Origin: Streptomyces sp. NBS 14/10
GTDB taxonomy: Bacteria > Actinomycetota > Actinomycetes > Streptomycetales > Streptomycetaceae
NCBI RefSeq assembly: GCF_002224125.1
Contig: NZ_NCSM01000001.1
Span: forward strand, 62,001-126,000
Direction of reading: 5' to 3'
DNA: 64,000 nt
Under the pieces are notes generated by a model. It ran no database searches. It had not been told where the DNA came from and saw nothing but the letters and a program-made list of their open reading frames with translations. Shown in pieces: positions 1 to 10,128 of this stretch (the first letter of the stretch is position 1; every line of letters begins with the position of its first letter). Both the position numbers and the translations under genes were made by a program.

Positions 1-213
1 GACGTCACCGGCGGCACGCTGCGCGTCGAACTCGAGACGCTGGCGGCCGACGGGCGCGGGCATGTGATCTCCGTCCACCGGTGCCGCGCGGAGCGCGAGG
101 ACCGCGGCCTCGATATGAAGGAAGGCATGTTCTTCACGATCGTCGGCGGGAAGATCAGCGACATCGACGAATGCCATGAGGACATCGACGCCTCGAACGC
201 GTTCTGGCGCTGA
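1..213 (+). CDS. NTF2/SnoaL-like protein, C-terminal part
   Basis: The reading frame is already open at base 1 and stops with TGA at 211-213, so only the last 70 residues are present. The visible part alternates beta-strand-like stretches (GTLRVELETL, HVISVHRCRAER, MFFTIVGGKISDIDECHE) and ends DASNAFWR. This is the usual end of a small cone-shaped NTF2-like/SnoaL-like protein, a fold used for ligand binding or isomerase-type chemistry. No catalytic residue can be assigned from the fragment. It converges on purL with a strong hairpin between them. The family call is moderate; the substrate is unknown. Confidence 0.6.
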   Translation, partial: DVTGGTLRVELETLAADGRGHVISVHRCRAEREDRGLDMKEGMFFTIVGGKISDIDECHEDIDASNAFWR

Positions 214-238
214 CCGCCACCGCCACCGCCAAGAAGCG

Positions 239-272
239 GCCCCGCTCCCTGTGTGACGGCAGGGAACGGGGC
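239..272. terminator. Bidirectional hairpin between the NTF2-like gene and purL
   Basis: A 13-base arm, gccccgctccctg (239-251), pairs with cagggaacggggc (260-272) across an 8-base loop, with one mismatch-like position. It sits between two convergent stop codons (213 on plus, 296 on minus), where a shared terminator is expected. Confidence 0.75.
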
Positions 273-295
273 TTGTTCCGTAGCTCAGACGAGTC

Positions 296-3218
<2,923 letters not shown>

Positions 3219-3222
<4 letters not shown>

Positions 3223-3506
3223 GACTCCGCCCGCGCGGCGAGGGCGGCATCCGCGGCCTGGTCGGCCTCGATCCGCACGGTGAAGTCCTCGATCACGGTG
3301 TTGGCGAGGAAGGTCTCCGCGATCTCGCGGATACGGGCGAGGGCGGCATCGTCGACCGGGCCCTCCACCTCGAGTTCAAAGCGCTTGCCCTGACGGACGT
3401 CGGCGATCCCCTCGAAACCGAGACGGGGCAGTGCACGCTGCACCGCCTGTCCCTGGGGGTCGAGGATCTCCGGCTTGAGCATGACGTCGACTACGACGCG
3501 TGCCAC
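3219..3506 (-). CDS. purS: FGAM synthase subunit PurS
   Basis: This small subunit bridges PurL and PurQ and helps channel ammonia. It starts [19 protein letters not shown], continues [10 protein letters not shown] and TVIEDFTV, and is about 95 residues long, as expected for PurS. I chose the GTG at 3506 because GGGAG (3512-3516) lies five bases upstream. The GTG at 3512 overlaps that ribosome-binding site and would add only two residues. It is the first gene of purSQL and overlaps purQ by four bases. Confidence 0.93.
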
Positions 3507-3813
3507 TGGCACTCCCGGTGGTGTGGTGCTGGTGCGTAAGGCGGTTCGCCCAGCGTACCCCGGCCCAGAATCTACGCGGGTAGATCAGCCTTGCCTTCCG
3601 TCACGTTTAAGCATCGGCGCCACCATCCACTGGGGAAAGTTCCAGGAAAAACGTATGGTCCCGATTGCGGCGTGACACGCGGGCAGAATTAGCGGGGCTT
3701 CACAATGTATTGCTCGCCGCTGTACAAATGAAAAAGCATTGTTCACTAACAACAGGACAGCTGCCATCTTTGCACGTCAACGCATCGATGCAGCCCGAAA
3801 GGACCGATATCCC
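3507..3813. other. Divergent intergenic region purS / Lsr2-like gene
   Basis: About 300 bases without a credible gene hold the promoters of purSQL (minus) and the Lsr2-like gene (plus). The half nearer the Lsr2-like gene (about 3680-3780) is clearly richer in A/T than its surroundings, including aaatgaaaaagcattgttc and a TTGTT-CACT-AACAA inverted repeat near 3738. Lsr2 proteins bind A/T-rich DNA, so autoregulation is plausible but inferred. Confidence 0.5.
3570..3585. promoter_or_regulatory. Perfect palindrome ATCTAC-N4-GTAGAT upstream of purS
   Basis: ATCTAC (3570-3575) and GTAGAT (3580-3585) flank GCGG. The site lies 64 bases upstream of the purS start. On the minus strand it contains TAGATT, which could be a -10 element, so a repressor bound here would cover the promoter. 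I did not see the same sequence upstream of purC, purD or purA. The binding protein is unknown. Confidence 0.45.
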
Positions 3814-4131
3814 GTGGCGCAGCGCGTAGTAGTCACGCTCTCCGACGACATCGACGGGGGTCAGGCGGAGGAGACGGTCTCGTTCGGACTCGACGGCAAG
3901 GCGTACGAGATCGACCTCAACACTGCCAATGCGGAGAAACTCCGCGGCCTTCTCGAGCCCTACGTGGAAGCCGGCCGCAAGCGGGCCCGCTCCGGCAAGG
4001 CGTACCGCCGCACCTCCGTCGCCCCCGACCCGGCCGCGGTCCGCGCCTGGGCCCGGTCGCACGGCATGGAGGTCCCGCCGCGCGGCCGGATCCCCAAGAA
4101 GGTCTACGAGGCGTTCAACGCATCGAACTGA
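3814..4131 (+). CDS. lsrL: Lsr2-family nucleoid-associated protein (LsrL-like paralogue)
   Basis: This small H-NS-like protein bridges A/T-rich DNA and silences genes in actinobacteria. The 105-residue product has the N-terminal dimerisation beta region (MAQRVVVTLSDDIDGG, then ETVSFGLDGKAYEIDL). A basic linker follows, and then the C-terminal DNA-binding domain with VRAWARSHGMEVPPRGRIP, whose RGR at 90-92 is the minor-groove hook. I chose the GTG at 3814 because AAAGGA lies about ten bases upstream and the product then matches Lsr2 length; an upstream ATG would add a non-conserved tail. The position beside purS matches the S. coelicolor paralogue LsrL (recalled as SCO4076). Confidence 0.92.
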   Translation: MAQRVVVTLSDDIDGGQAEETVSFGLDGKAYEIDLNTANAEKLRGLLEPYVEAGRKRARSGKAYRRTSVAPDPAAVRAWARSHGMEVPPRGRIPKKVYEAFNASN

Positions 4132-4134
4132 GCC

Positions 4135-4149
4135 GGCCGCCGAGCGGCC
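4135..4149 (+). terminator. Short hairpin after the Lsr2-like gene
   Basis: GGCCGC (4135-4140) pairs perfectly with GCGGCC (4144-4149) across a 3-base loop, starting four bases after the stop codon. There is no T-run, which is usual for GC-rich actinobacterial terminators. Confidence 0.4.
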
Positions 4150-4172
4150 AGTGAGCGGCCTCCGCCGCCGAG

Positions 4173-4203
4173 TTGCACACCCACCCTGGTGATCCGCTAG
4201 AGT
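4173..4203 (+). promoter_or_regulatory. Putative promoter of the first tRNA-Gly(UCC)
   Basis: TTGCAC (4173-4178) and TAGAGT (4198-4203) resemble -35 and -10 boxes, although the 19-base spacer is slightly long. The same -10-like hexamer recurs before each tRNA in the cluster: TAGGGT at 4383-4388 and TAGAGT at 4534-4539, both about 40-45 bases upstream. Each tRNA may therefore have its own promoter. Confidence 0.5.
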
Positions 4204-4251
4204 CTGGATCACGCCGAGGGGCGAGGCCGGAAGGCAAACCCCGAGGAACAT

Positions 4252-4323
4252 GCGGGTGTAGCTCAGTAGTAGAGCGCCCTCTTTCCAAGAGGGAGGCGCA
4301 GTGTGCAATCCCTGTCACCCGCT
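4252..4323 (+). tRNA. tRNA-Gly (anticodon UCC), copy 1, atypical D and T arms
   Basis: The acceptor stem GCGGGTG/CACCCGC and anticodon stem CCCTC-TTTCCAA-GAGGG are clean, with anticodon TCC at 4284-4286, reading GGA/GGG. The D loop is AGTAGTA, lacking the usual adjacent G18-G19. The T arm reads GTGTGCAATCCC where canonical tRNAs read ..GTTCGAATC.., so the TTC that becomes T-psi-C is absent and the T stem has a mismatch. The CCA end is not encoded. See the finding on non-canonical glycine tRNAs. Confidence 0.9.
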
Positions 4324-4427
4324 CTCATCGCCTTACCGAACCACCTCGGTGGATCGGAGCCGAACCACTCCGGTGGATCGGGTAGGGTGATGGACACGCC
4401 GATCGGCGAGAGCCGGTCGGATGCCAT

Positions 4428-4499
4428 GCGGGTGTAGCTCAGTAGTAGAGCGCCCCCTTTCCAAGGGGGAGGCGCAGTGTGCAATCCCTGTCACCCGCT
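4428..4499 (+). tRNA. tRNA-Gly (anticodon UCC), copy 2, atypical D and T arms
   Basis: This gene is nearly identical to copy 1, which starts 176 bases upstream. Only the anticodon stem differs (CCCCC-TTTCCAA-GGGGG); the anticodon TCC is at 4460-4462. It shares the AGTAGTA D loop and GTGTGCAATCC T arm. The spacer from copy 1 carries two CCACC-TC-GGTGG-like hairpins within a repeated ccgaaccac..cggtggatcgg unit. A related hairpin also precedes the third tRNA, pointing to local tandem duplication. Confidence 0.9.
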
Positions 4500-4576
4500 C
4501 TCATCATCGCCTCGACCACTTCGGTGGATGGGGTAGAGTGATGCCGCGCCGGTTGGTGAAAGCCAGTCGGATGCAT

Positions 4577-4649
4577 GCGGACGTGGCTCAGTTGGTAGAG
4601 CATCACCTTGCCAAGGTGAGGGTCGCGAGTTCGAATCTCGTCGTCCGCT
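4577..4649 (+). tRNA. tRNA-Gly (anticodon GCC)
   Basis: This is a canonical cloverleaf of 73 bases. The acceptor stem is GCGGACG/CGTCCGC, the D loop AGTTGGTA carries G18-G19, and the anticodon stem TCACC-TTGCCAA-GGTGA places GCC at 4610-4612. The T arm GCGAG-TTCGAAT-CTCGT is canonical. It decodes GGC/GGU, the main glycine codons in high-GC genomes. The contrast with the two upstream UCC genes is useful as an internal control. Confidence 0.96.
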
Positions 4650-4654
4650 CCATG

Positions 4655-4697
4655 GCCTTGAGGCGCCGGTCGAATCGACCGGCGCCTCAAGGCTTTT
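4655..4697 (+). terminator. Strong intrinsic terminator of the tRNA-Gly cluster
   Basis: An 18-base arm (4655-4672) pairs perfectly with 4676-4693 across the 3-base loop aat, followed by TTTTAT. This is a textbook Rho-independent terminator six bases after the last tRNA. Confidence 0.93.
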
Positions 4698-4793
4698 ATG
4701 GCCTCATGGTCCCCCGCTCCTGCTGACATTTGTCATCCGGGCCCATGACAGCCCGCACTACCCGCGCCCCTCGGACGCCGGAAGCCTGGAGAC

Positions 4794-5786
4794 ATGGATC
4801 TCGGGGACAGTGCGCTGAGCGACAGCGCGATACATGTCACAGAACTTCGACGCAGGTACGGACGCCCATCAGGCCCTTCCTCGGACCAGGGCTACGAGGC
4901 CGTGCGCGGCGTCTCCTTCTCGGTCGAGCACGGCGAGCTGTTCGCGCTGCTGGGCACGAACGGCGCCGGGAAGACCTCCACCGTCGAGCTGCTGGAAGGA
5001 CTGGCCGCCCCGACCGGCGGCCAGGTGCGGGTGCTGGGCCGTGACCCGTACCGCGAGCGGGCGGAGGTCCGGCCGCGGATCGGGGTGATGCTGCAGGAGG
5101 GCGGCTTCCCGTCCGAGCTGACCGTGAGTGAGACCGTACGGCTGTGGGCCGGGTGCACCAGCGAGGCGCGGCCGGTCGGCGAGGCCCTGGAGCTGGTGGG
5201 GCTCGAACGGCGCCGGAACGTACGGGTCAAGATGCTCTCCGGCGGCGAGCGGCGCCGCCTGGACCTGGCGCTCGCGCTGCTCGGCCACCCGGATGTGCTC
5301 TTCCTCGACGAGCCGACGACCGGCCTCGACGCGGAGGGGCGGCGGGAGACCTGGGAGCTGGTGCGCTCCCTGCGCGACCAGGGCACCACGGTGCTGCTGA
5401 CCACGCACTATCTGGAGGAGGCCGAGGCGCTGGCCGAACGGCTCGCGATCATGCACGAAGGGCGGATCGCCGCCTCCGGACGGGTCGCGGACATCGTCGC
5501 CGAGCGCCCCTCGCAGCTCTCCTTCGCGCTCCCGGCCCCCCTCTCCGCCGCCGATCTGCCCTCGCTCGCCCAGCTCGGCGCCGCCGAGCGCGAGACGGAC
5601 GGGCGGACGGTACGGCTGCGCACCCGCGACCTGCAGCGCACGGCCACCGAGGTGCTGGTGTGGGCACGGGACAAGGGGCTCGAACTCGGCGGGCTCGACG
5701 CCCGGTCGGCGTCGCTGGAAGAGGCGTTCCTGCATATCGCCCAGGGACTGGAGAAGACGGAAACGGCGAAGGGGAACGCCCGATGA
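4794..5786 (+). CDS. ABC transporter ATP-binding protein (DrrA-type exporter)
   Basis: This is the nucleotide-binding subunit of an ABC exporter, 330 residues, cytoplasmic. It has Walker A GTNGAGKT (54-61), signature LSGGE (148-152), Walker B VLFLDE (168-173), the H-loop in LLTTHYLEEAE, and a C-terminal extension of about 100 residues typical of DrrA-like ATPases. GGAG lies a few bases before the ATG. The start of the permease gene overlaps its stop by four bases (ATGA). The histidine kinase and response regulator that follow suggest a drug or cell-envelope stress exporter under their control. The substrate cannot be read from the sequence. Confidence 0.93.
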   Translation: MDLGDSALSDSAIHVTELRRRYGRPSGPSSDQGYEAVRGVSFSVEHGELFALLGTNGAGKTSTVELLEGLAAPTGGQVRVLGRDPYRERAEVRPRIGVMLQEGGFPSELTVSETVRLWAGCTSEARPVGEALELVGLERRRNVRVKMLSGGERRRLDLALALLGHPDVLFLDEPTTGLDAEGRRETWELVRSLRDQGTTVLLTTHYLEEAEALAERLAIMHEGRIAASGRVADIVAERPSQLSFALPAPLSAADLPSLAQLGAAERETDGRTVRLRTRDLQRTATEVLVWARDKGLELGGLDARSASLEEAFLHIAQGLEKTETAKGNAR

Positions 5787-6607
5787 CCACGACCCACACC
5801 ACCACGACAGGCGCCACCACCGGCGCCACGACAACCGGCGCCCGCACGACCGCGCGCGCCCGCGTCGCCTCCCTCGCCCGCGCCGAACTGACGCTGCTGG
5901 TACGGAACAAGGCAGCGCTGACCTACGCCCTGCTGCTGCCGGGTTCGCTCACCCTCAGCATGACCACCGTCACCAGCGAGATCGACCTCGACAAGGTCGG
6001 TCTGGACCTGGCCACGCTGGTCCTCCCCGGCTCGATCGGCCTGGCGCTGATCCTCGCCGTCTATATGAACCTCGTGGGCGTCTACGTCGTCCGGCGCGAG
6101 GAGTTGGTCCTCAAGCGGCTGCGCGCCGGTGAGCTGACCGACCCGGAGATCCTGGCCGGGGCGGCGCTCCCCGCCGTGCTGATGGGGCTGGTGCAGTGCG
6201 TGCTGATGGTCGCCGCGGTGGGCCCGGCGCTTGACGCGTCGGCGCCCAAGGCGCCGCTTCTGGCCGTGCTCGGGGTGGCGGCCGGTCTGGTCCTGATGCC
6301 CGCGCTGGCCGCCGCGACCGCGGCCTTCACCAAGACCGCGGAGTCAGCGCAGCTGACCCCCATGCCGATGATGCTGGTGTCGATGCTGGCCTCGGGTCTG
6401 TTCGTACCGCTCGACGTCATGCCGGACCGGGTGGCGGCGGTGTGCGAATGGGCGCCGCTGACCCCGGTGGTCGACCTCGTACGGGCCGGGTGGACCGGCG
6501 AGATGGGCGCGGGGCAGGCACTGACGGCCCTGGCCACGGCGGCGGCCTGGACGGCCCTGGCAGGGTGGACCGTACGCCGGCGGTTCCCCTGGGAGCCGCG
6601 GCGCTGA
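5783..6607 (+). CDS. ABC-2 type transporter permease
   Basis: This 274-residue membrane subunit partners the preceding ATPase. After a Thr/Ala-rich cytoplasmic N-terminus with a Thr-Gly-Ala-Thr repeat, it has a soluble stretch (VRNKAALTYALLLPGS) and about six hydrophobic spans. These include LATLVLPGSIGLALILAVYMN, AALPAVLMGLVQCVLMVAA and MLVSMLASGLFVPL, the last two fitting the ABC-2 permease pattern. It ends with a cytoplasmic VRRRFPWEPRR. It overlaps the ATPase gene by ATGA and is followed 41 bases later by the sensor kinase, so the four genes probably form one transcript. Confidence 0.88.
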   Translation: MTTTHTTTTGATTGATTTGARTTARARVASLARAELTLLVRNKAALTYALLLPGSLTLSMTTVTSEIDLDKVGLDLATLVLPGSIGLALILAVYMNLVGVYVVRREELVLKRLRAGELTDPEILAGAALPAVLMGLVQCVLMVAAVGPALDASAPKAPLLAVLGVAAGLVLMPALAAATAAFTKTAESAQLTPMPMMLVSMLASGLFVPLDVMPDRVAAVCEWAPLTPVVDLVRAGWTGEMGAGQALTALATAAAWTALAGWTVRRRFPWEPRR

Positions 6608-6648
6608 CCGGTCCTGGTCTCCAGGGTCCGAAGGGGAGGGCGGAGTTC

Positions 6649-7983
6649 GTGATACGCCGATGGAAGCGGCGCAGCCGACAGGTGCGCGTGGAGCTGTTCA
6701 CGCGGTGGACGCTGTACGCGCTGCCCTGGATCATGCTGCTCGCCATGGCGGGTCCGCTGCCCGGCAGACTGCGGTCGGAGGCACCGGCGAACGGGCTGGC
6801 CTGGGGGCAGTTCGGCCTGGCGGTGGTCCAGAACGTGCTCGCGACTCCGCTGCTGCGGCGGGGGATCGAACACCGGCTGCGCGAGCGCGTGGCGCCGCGG
6901 GGGCTGTTGGCGCTCGCCGGGGCGATGATGGCGGCAGGGCAGTGCGCGGGGGTGGCGCTGCTGATCGTGGACGGTGCGTCGGAAGGCTCGGCGTTCATGT
7001 CGGCGGCGACGATGAACACGCTGCCGTTCTCCCTCTCGTGCCCCCTGCTGCTGTCCGTCCGCGCCTTCACCCTGGTGCACGCGGGCATCGCCGCGGCGAC
7101 GCTCGCGGCGCTGTCCGTCGCGCAGGCGAGCGTCTTCCTGTCGGTGTCCTCCCCCCTGGCGGTGCTCCTCATGGCCGCCCTGTCCGCGTTCTCGGTCCGC
7201 AGCTCGATATGGATCCTGGAGGTGATGTGGGAGCTGGACGCCAGCCGCGAGGTGCAGGCGCGGCTCGCGGTGGCGGAGGAGCGGCTGCGGTTCGGCCGCG
7301 ATCTGCACGATGTGATGGGCCGGAACCTGGCGGTGATCGCGCTCAAGAGCGAGCTCGCGGTGCAACTGGCGCGGCGCGGGCGGCCGGAGGCCGCCGAGCA
7401 GATGGTCGAGGTGCAGCGGATCGCGCAGGAGTCGCAGCGGGAGATCCGGGACGTGGTGCGCGGCTATCGGGAGGCGGATCTTCAAGTGGAGCTGGCCGGA
7501 GCGCGGTCGGTGCTGCGGGCGGCCAAGGTCGACTGCCGTATCGACTACCGAATCCCGGACGAGGGCGAAGGCGAGGCCGCACAGCCCGCTTCGGCGGTGC
7601 GGTCGGCGCTGGCGTGGGTGGTGCGCGAGGGCACGACCAATGTGCTGCGCCATGCGGAGGCGGCCCGCTGCACGGTGCGGGTACAGGTGGGGCGGGCGGC
7701 GGACGGGGGCCGTACGGCGGTGCTGGTCATGGAGAATGACGGGGCGCCGGAGGCCGAGCCACGCGTGCCCGGTACGTCGAACGGTACGTCGGGCAACGGT
7801 ACGTCGGGCAACGGTACGTCGGGCAACGGGCTCAAGGGGCTGCGGGAGCGGCTGGCGCCGCTGGGCGGCACGCTGTGGTCGGGCCCCGGGGAAGGCGGTA
7901 CGTACCGGCTGCGGGCCGAACTTCCGCTGGAGGGACACGAGGGGCCCGGGACGGACAACAGGCATGAGGGGGCCGGCGTATGA
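6649..7983 (+). CDS. DesK-type membrane sensor histidine kinase
   Basis: This 444-residue kinase has an N-terminal sensor of about six hydrophobic segments. A HisKA_3 dimerisation domain follows, with RDLHDVMGRNLAV placing the phosphorylated His at residue 220, and then a HATPase domain with N-box REGTTNVLRHAEA and END..G / GNGLKGLRERL boxes. I chose GTG 6649 because GGAGGG lies eight bases upstream; an earlier in-frame ATG would overlap the permease gene. It overlaps the response regulator by ATGA. A 15-bp tandem repeat (7771-7827) expands the ATP-lid loop with Gly-Thr-Ser-Gly-Asn units, which is unusual. It probably senses a membrane or drug signal for the adjacent exporter. Confidence 0.92.
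   Translation: MIRRWKRRSRQVRVELFTRWTLYALPWIMLLAMAGPLPGRLRSEAPANGLAWGQFGLAVVQNVLATPLLRRGIEHRLRERVAPRGLLALAGAMMAAGQCAGVALLIVDGASEGSAFMSAATMNTLPFSLSCPLLLSVRAFTLVHAGIAAATLAALSVAQASVFLSVSSPLAVLLMAALSAFSVRSSIWILEVMWELDASREVQARLAVAEERLRFGRDLHDVMGRNLAVIALKSELAVQLARRGRPEAAEQMVEVQRIAQESQREIRDVVRGYREADLQVELAGARSVLRAAKVDCRIDYRIPDEGEGEAAQPASAVRSALAWVVREGTTNVLRHAEAARCTVRVQVGRAADGGRTAVLVMENDGAPEAEPRVPGTSNGTSGNGTSGNGTSGNGLKGLRERLAPLGGTLWSGPGEGGTYRLRAELPLEGHEGPGTDNRHEGAGV
7771..7827 (+). repeat. 15-bp tandem repeat inside the histidine kinase gene
   Basis: One shortened unit (7771-7782) is followed by three identical copies of ggtacgtcgggcaac (7783-7797, 7798-7812, 7813-7827). The repeat keeps the frame and encodes GTSGN units between the two glycine-rich boxes of the ATPase domain, in the flexible ATP lid. 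Copy number could vary by slippage without a frameshift. Confidence 0.95.
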
Positions 7984-8600
7984 GCGGGACGTCCGCGATC
8001 CGGGTGCTGCTCGCGGATGACGAGCATCTGATCCGGGGCGCCCTCGCCGCCCTGCTGTCCCTCGAAGAGGATCTGCTGGTGGTCGCGGAGGCCGCGTCCG
8101 GTCCCGAGGCGCTGGCGATGGCCCGGGCGCACCGGCCCGATGTGGCGGTGCTGGACCTGGAGATGCCGGGGGCGGACGGGGTGTCGGTGGCCGCTTCCCT
8201 GCGGTCGGAGCTGCCCGGCTGCCGGTCCATGATCGTGACCAGCCACGGCCGTCCGGGCCATCTCAAACGGGCGCTGGAGGCCGGGGCACGGGGCTTTCTG
8301 CCCAAGACCGCGTCGGCGCAGCGGCTCGCCGAGATCATCCGTACGGTGCACGGCGGCAACCGCTATATCGACCCCGATCTGGCGGCCGACGCGATCAGCG
8401 CGGGCGACTCCCCGCTGACCGCGCGGGAGACGGAACTGCTGGAGCTGGCGGCGGACGGCGCGTCCATCGCGGAGATCGCCCAGCGGGCCGCGCTGTCGCA
8501 GGGGACGGTCCGCAACTATCTGTCCTCGGCCGCGTCCAAGATCCCGGCCGAGAACCGCCACGCGGCGGCCCGGATGGCACGCGAGCGCGGCTGGATCTAG
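7980..8600 (+). CDS. NarL/DesR-family response regulator
   Basis: This 206-residue two-domain regulator pairs with the upstream kinase, with an ATGA overlap. The receiver domain has the acidic pair at Asp13-Asp14, phosphoacceptor Asp59 in VAVLDLEMPG, and the Lys in FLPKTAS. The C-terminal LuxR-type helix-turn-helix has LTARETELLELAADGASIAEIA and SQGTVRNYLSSAASKI. It is expected to activate transcription of the upstream ABC exporter when phosphorylated, by analogy with DesKR-like systems. It converges on the hydrolase gene with only eight bases between the stops. Confidence 0.94.
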   Translation: MSGTSAIRVLLADDEHLIRGALAALLSLEEDLLVVAEAASGPEALAMARAHRPDVAVLDLEMPGADGVSVAASLRSELPGCRSMIVTSHGRPGHLKRALEAGARGFLPKTASAQRLAEIIRTVHGGNRYIDPDLAADAISAGDSPLTARETELLELAADGASIAEIAQRAALSQGTVRNYLSSAASKIPAENRHAAARMARERGWI

Positions 8601-8608
8601 CGACTGAG

Positions 8609-9298
8609 CTAAGCAGCCGCCTCGAGCAGGATCCGGGCCAGCTCCTGGGGCTGGGAGAACATCGGCCAGTGGCCGGTGTCCATCTCGACCAGCCGCCACC
8701 GCTCGCTCTTCAGCAGCTCGACCACGTCGTCGCTCGGCTGGGGCCAGTCGAGCAGGCACTTGATGTACGTCGTCGGCAGCTCGCCGAGCGGGCGCGACAG
8801 CTGGGCCGGTTCGATCAGGGAGGCGCCCGGGTGCGGGGTCGCGCGGTCGACGAAGTGGGCGATCTGCTCGTCGGTGAGGTCCTGACCGGCGAAGTCGGCC
8901 GCGAGGGGCACCGCCCAGAAGCCGCCGTTCTCGGCGATCTCGGCCGTCTCCCGCCCGTCAGCCCAGCCGGAGACGAACGACTCCCCGTCGGTCGGCACAT
9001 TGGAGTCGACGAACACCACATGGGCCAGCCGGTCGCCGATCCGCTCGGCGGCCTGGCCGACCGGGATGCCCGAGTAGCTGTGGCCGACCAGCACGACATC
9101 GCGCAGATCGAGACGCTCGACCTCGCCGACGATGTCCGCCACATGCGTCTGCTGCCCGGCCGGCGCGCCCCGCTTCTCCGCCACGCCGGACAGCGTCAGC
9201 GGATGGGCGCCGTGCCCGGCCGTCCGTAGCTCCGGCACCACCTCGTCCCACGCCCACGAGCCCAGCCACGCACCCGACACCAGTACGAATTCAGCCAT
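8609..9298 (-). CDS. Alpha/beta-fold hydrolase (esterase/methylesterase-like)
   Basis: A 229-residue alpha/beta hydrolase starting MAEFVLVSGAWLGSWAWDEV. The oxyanion-side motif is VSGAWLGSW, the nucleophile elbow is VGHSYSG (Ser), and the C-terminal His lies in EMDTGHWPMFSQP. This arrangement matches the small plant-methylesterase/salicylate-binding-protein-like hydrolases common in Streptomyces. The substrate is unknown. I placed the start at the ATG at 9298, because earlier in-frame starts would run into the divergent AlkB-like gene. Confidence 0.85.
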   Translation of the reverse strand: MAEFVLVSGAWLGSWAWDEVVPELRTAGHGAHPLTLSGVAEKRGAPAGQQTHVADIVGEVERLDLRDVVLVGHSYSGIPVGQAAERIGDRLAHVVFVDSNVPTDGESFVSGWADGRETAEIAENGGFWAVPLAADFAGQDLTDEQIAHFVDRATPHPGASLIEPAQLSRPLGELPTTYIKCLLDWPQPSDDVVELLKSERWRLVEMDTGHWPMFSQPQELARILLEAAA

Positions 9299-9385
9299 GC
9301 GGGGAACCGTAACGCAGGGGTACGACAGCCCGCAGCCCGACCGCCAAATCGCACACACATTCGGTCGACCGGTTACCCTGGATCC

Positions 9386-10012
9386 ATGCCCCCGTACCTC
9401 CAGGGCTCGCTCTTCGACCAGGCCGACGACATCCGTCTCGGCCCGCTGACCGATACGCGCAGGACGGTGCTCGGCGACGGGGCCTGGATCGATCTGCTGC
9501 CCGGGTGGCTGAGCGGGGCGGACGCCCTGTTCACGCGCCTCGCCGACGAGGTGCCCTGGCGGGCGGAGCAGCGGCATATGTATGACCAGGTCGTGGACGT
9601 GCCGCGGCTGCTCGCCTTCTACGGCGCCGACGACCCGCTACCGCACCCCGTTCTGGACGAGGCGCGGGCCGCGCTCTCCGCGCACTACGCCGCCGAGCTG
9701 GGCGAACCGTTCACCACCGCCGGGCTCTGCTACTACCGGGACGGCCGGGACAGCGTGGCCTGGCACGGCGACCGGATCGGCCGGGGCGCCCGCGAGGACA
9801 CCATGGTGGCGATCCTGTCCGTGGGCGCCCCGCGCGACCTCGTGCTGCGCCCGCGCCACGGCGGGGCCGGCGTGCGGCAGCCGCTCGGGCACGGCGATCT
9901 GATCGTGATGGGCGGCTCCTGCCAGCGGACCTGGGAGCATGCGATCCCCAAGAGCACCCGGGCCACGGGGCCGCGGATCAGCGTCCAGTTCCGGCCGCAC
10001 AACGTCGCCTGA
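9386..10012 (+). CDS. alkB: AlkB-like Fe(II)/2-oxoglutarate-dependent dioxygenase
   Basis: This 208-residue enzyme matches AlkB, which removes methyl adducts from DNA or RNA bases by oxidative demethylation. The iron ligands are visible: His127 and Asp129 in VAWHGD and the distal His185 in TWEHAIPK. Arg197 and Arg203 in GPRISVQFR match the 2-oxoglutarate-binding pair. The LFDQ and TTAGLCYYRDGRD stretches are typical of actinobacterial AlkB proteins. It stands alone, divergent from the hydrolase, with no adjacent Ada or glycosylase gene. Base repair is the likely role; tRNA or protein targets cannot be excluded. Confidence 0.9.
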   Translation: MPPYLQGSLFDQADDIRLGPLTDTRRTVLGDGAWIDLLPGWLSGADALFTRLADEVPWRAEQRHMYDQVVDVPRLLAFYGADDPLPHPVLDEARAALSAHYAAELGEPFTTAGLCYYRDGRDSVAWHGDRIGRGAREDTMVAILSVGAPRDLVLRPRHGGAGVRQPLGHGDLIVMGGSCQRTWEHAIPKSTRATGPRISVQFRPHNVA

Positions 10013-10044
10013 TGGCGGGAACCGGGCCCGTGCGGGGAACGAGG

Positions 10045-10074
10045 TAGTTCCCTCGTCTCGGGTTTGGTTATAGT
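10045..10074 (+). promoter_or_regulatory. Putative promoter of the isolated tRNA-Gly(GCC)
   Basis: TATAGT (10069-10074) is a good -10 box, with TAGTTC (10045-10050) 18 bases upstream as a weak -35. The tRNA begins 54 bases further on. Confidence 0.5.
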
Positions 10075-10128
10075 GGAGGCGCGCCGGACGGAATCCGTCC
10101 CGAATCCGGACGGAAGTGACCGGCGCAT

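Noticed and set aside
4571..4649. Riboswitch or T-box in the tRNA-Gly cluster
   Set aside because: The structures there are tRNA cloverleaves and short GGTGG/CCACC hairpins; no T-box or glycine-riboswitch core is visible.
5144..6607. 487-codon plus-strand frame spanning the ABC ATPase and permease as a fusion
   Set aside because: Its first part is out of frame with the ATPase motifs; the permease has its own start at 5783 with an ATGA overlap.
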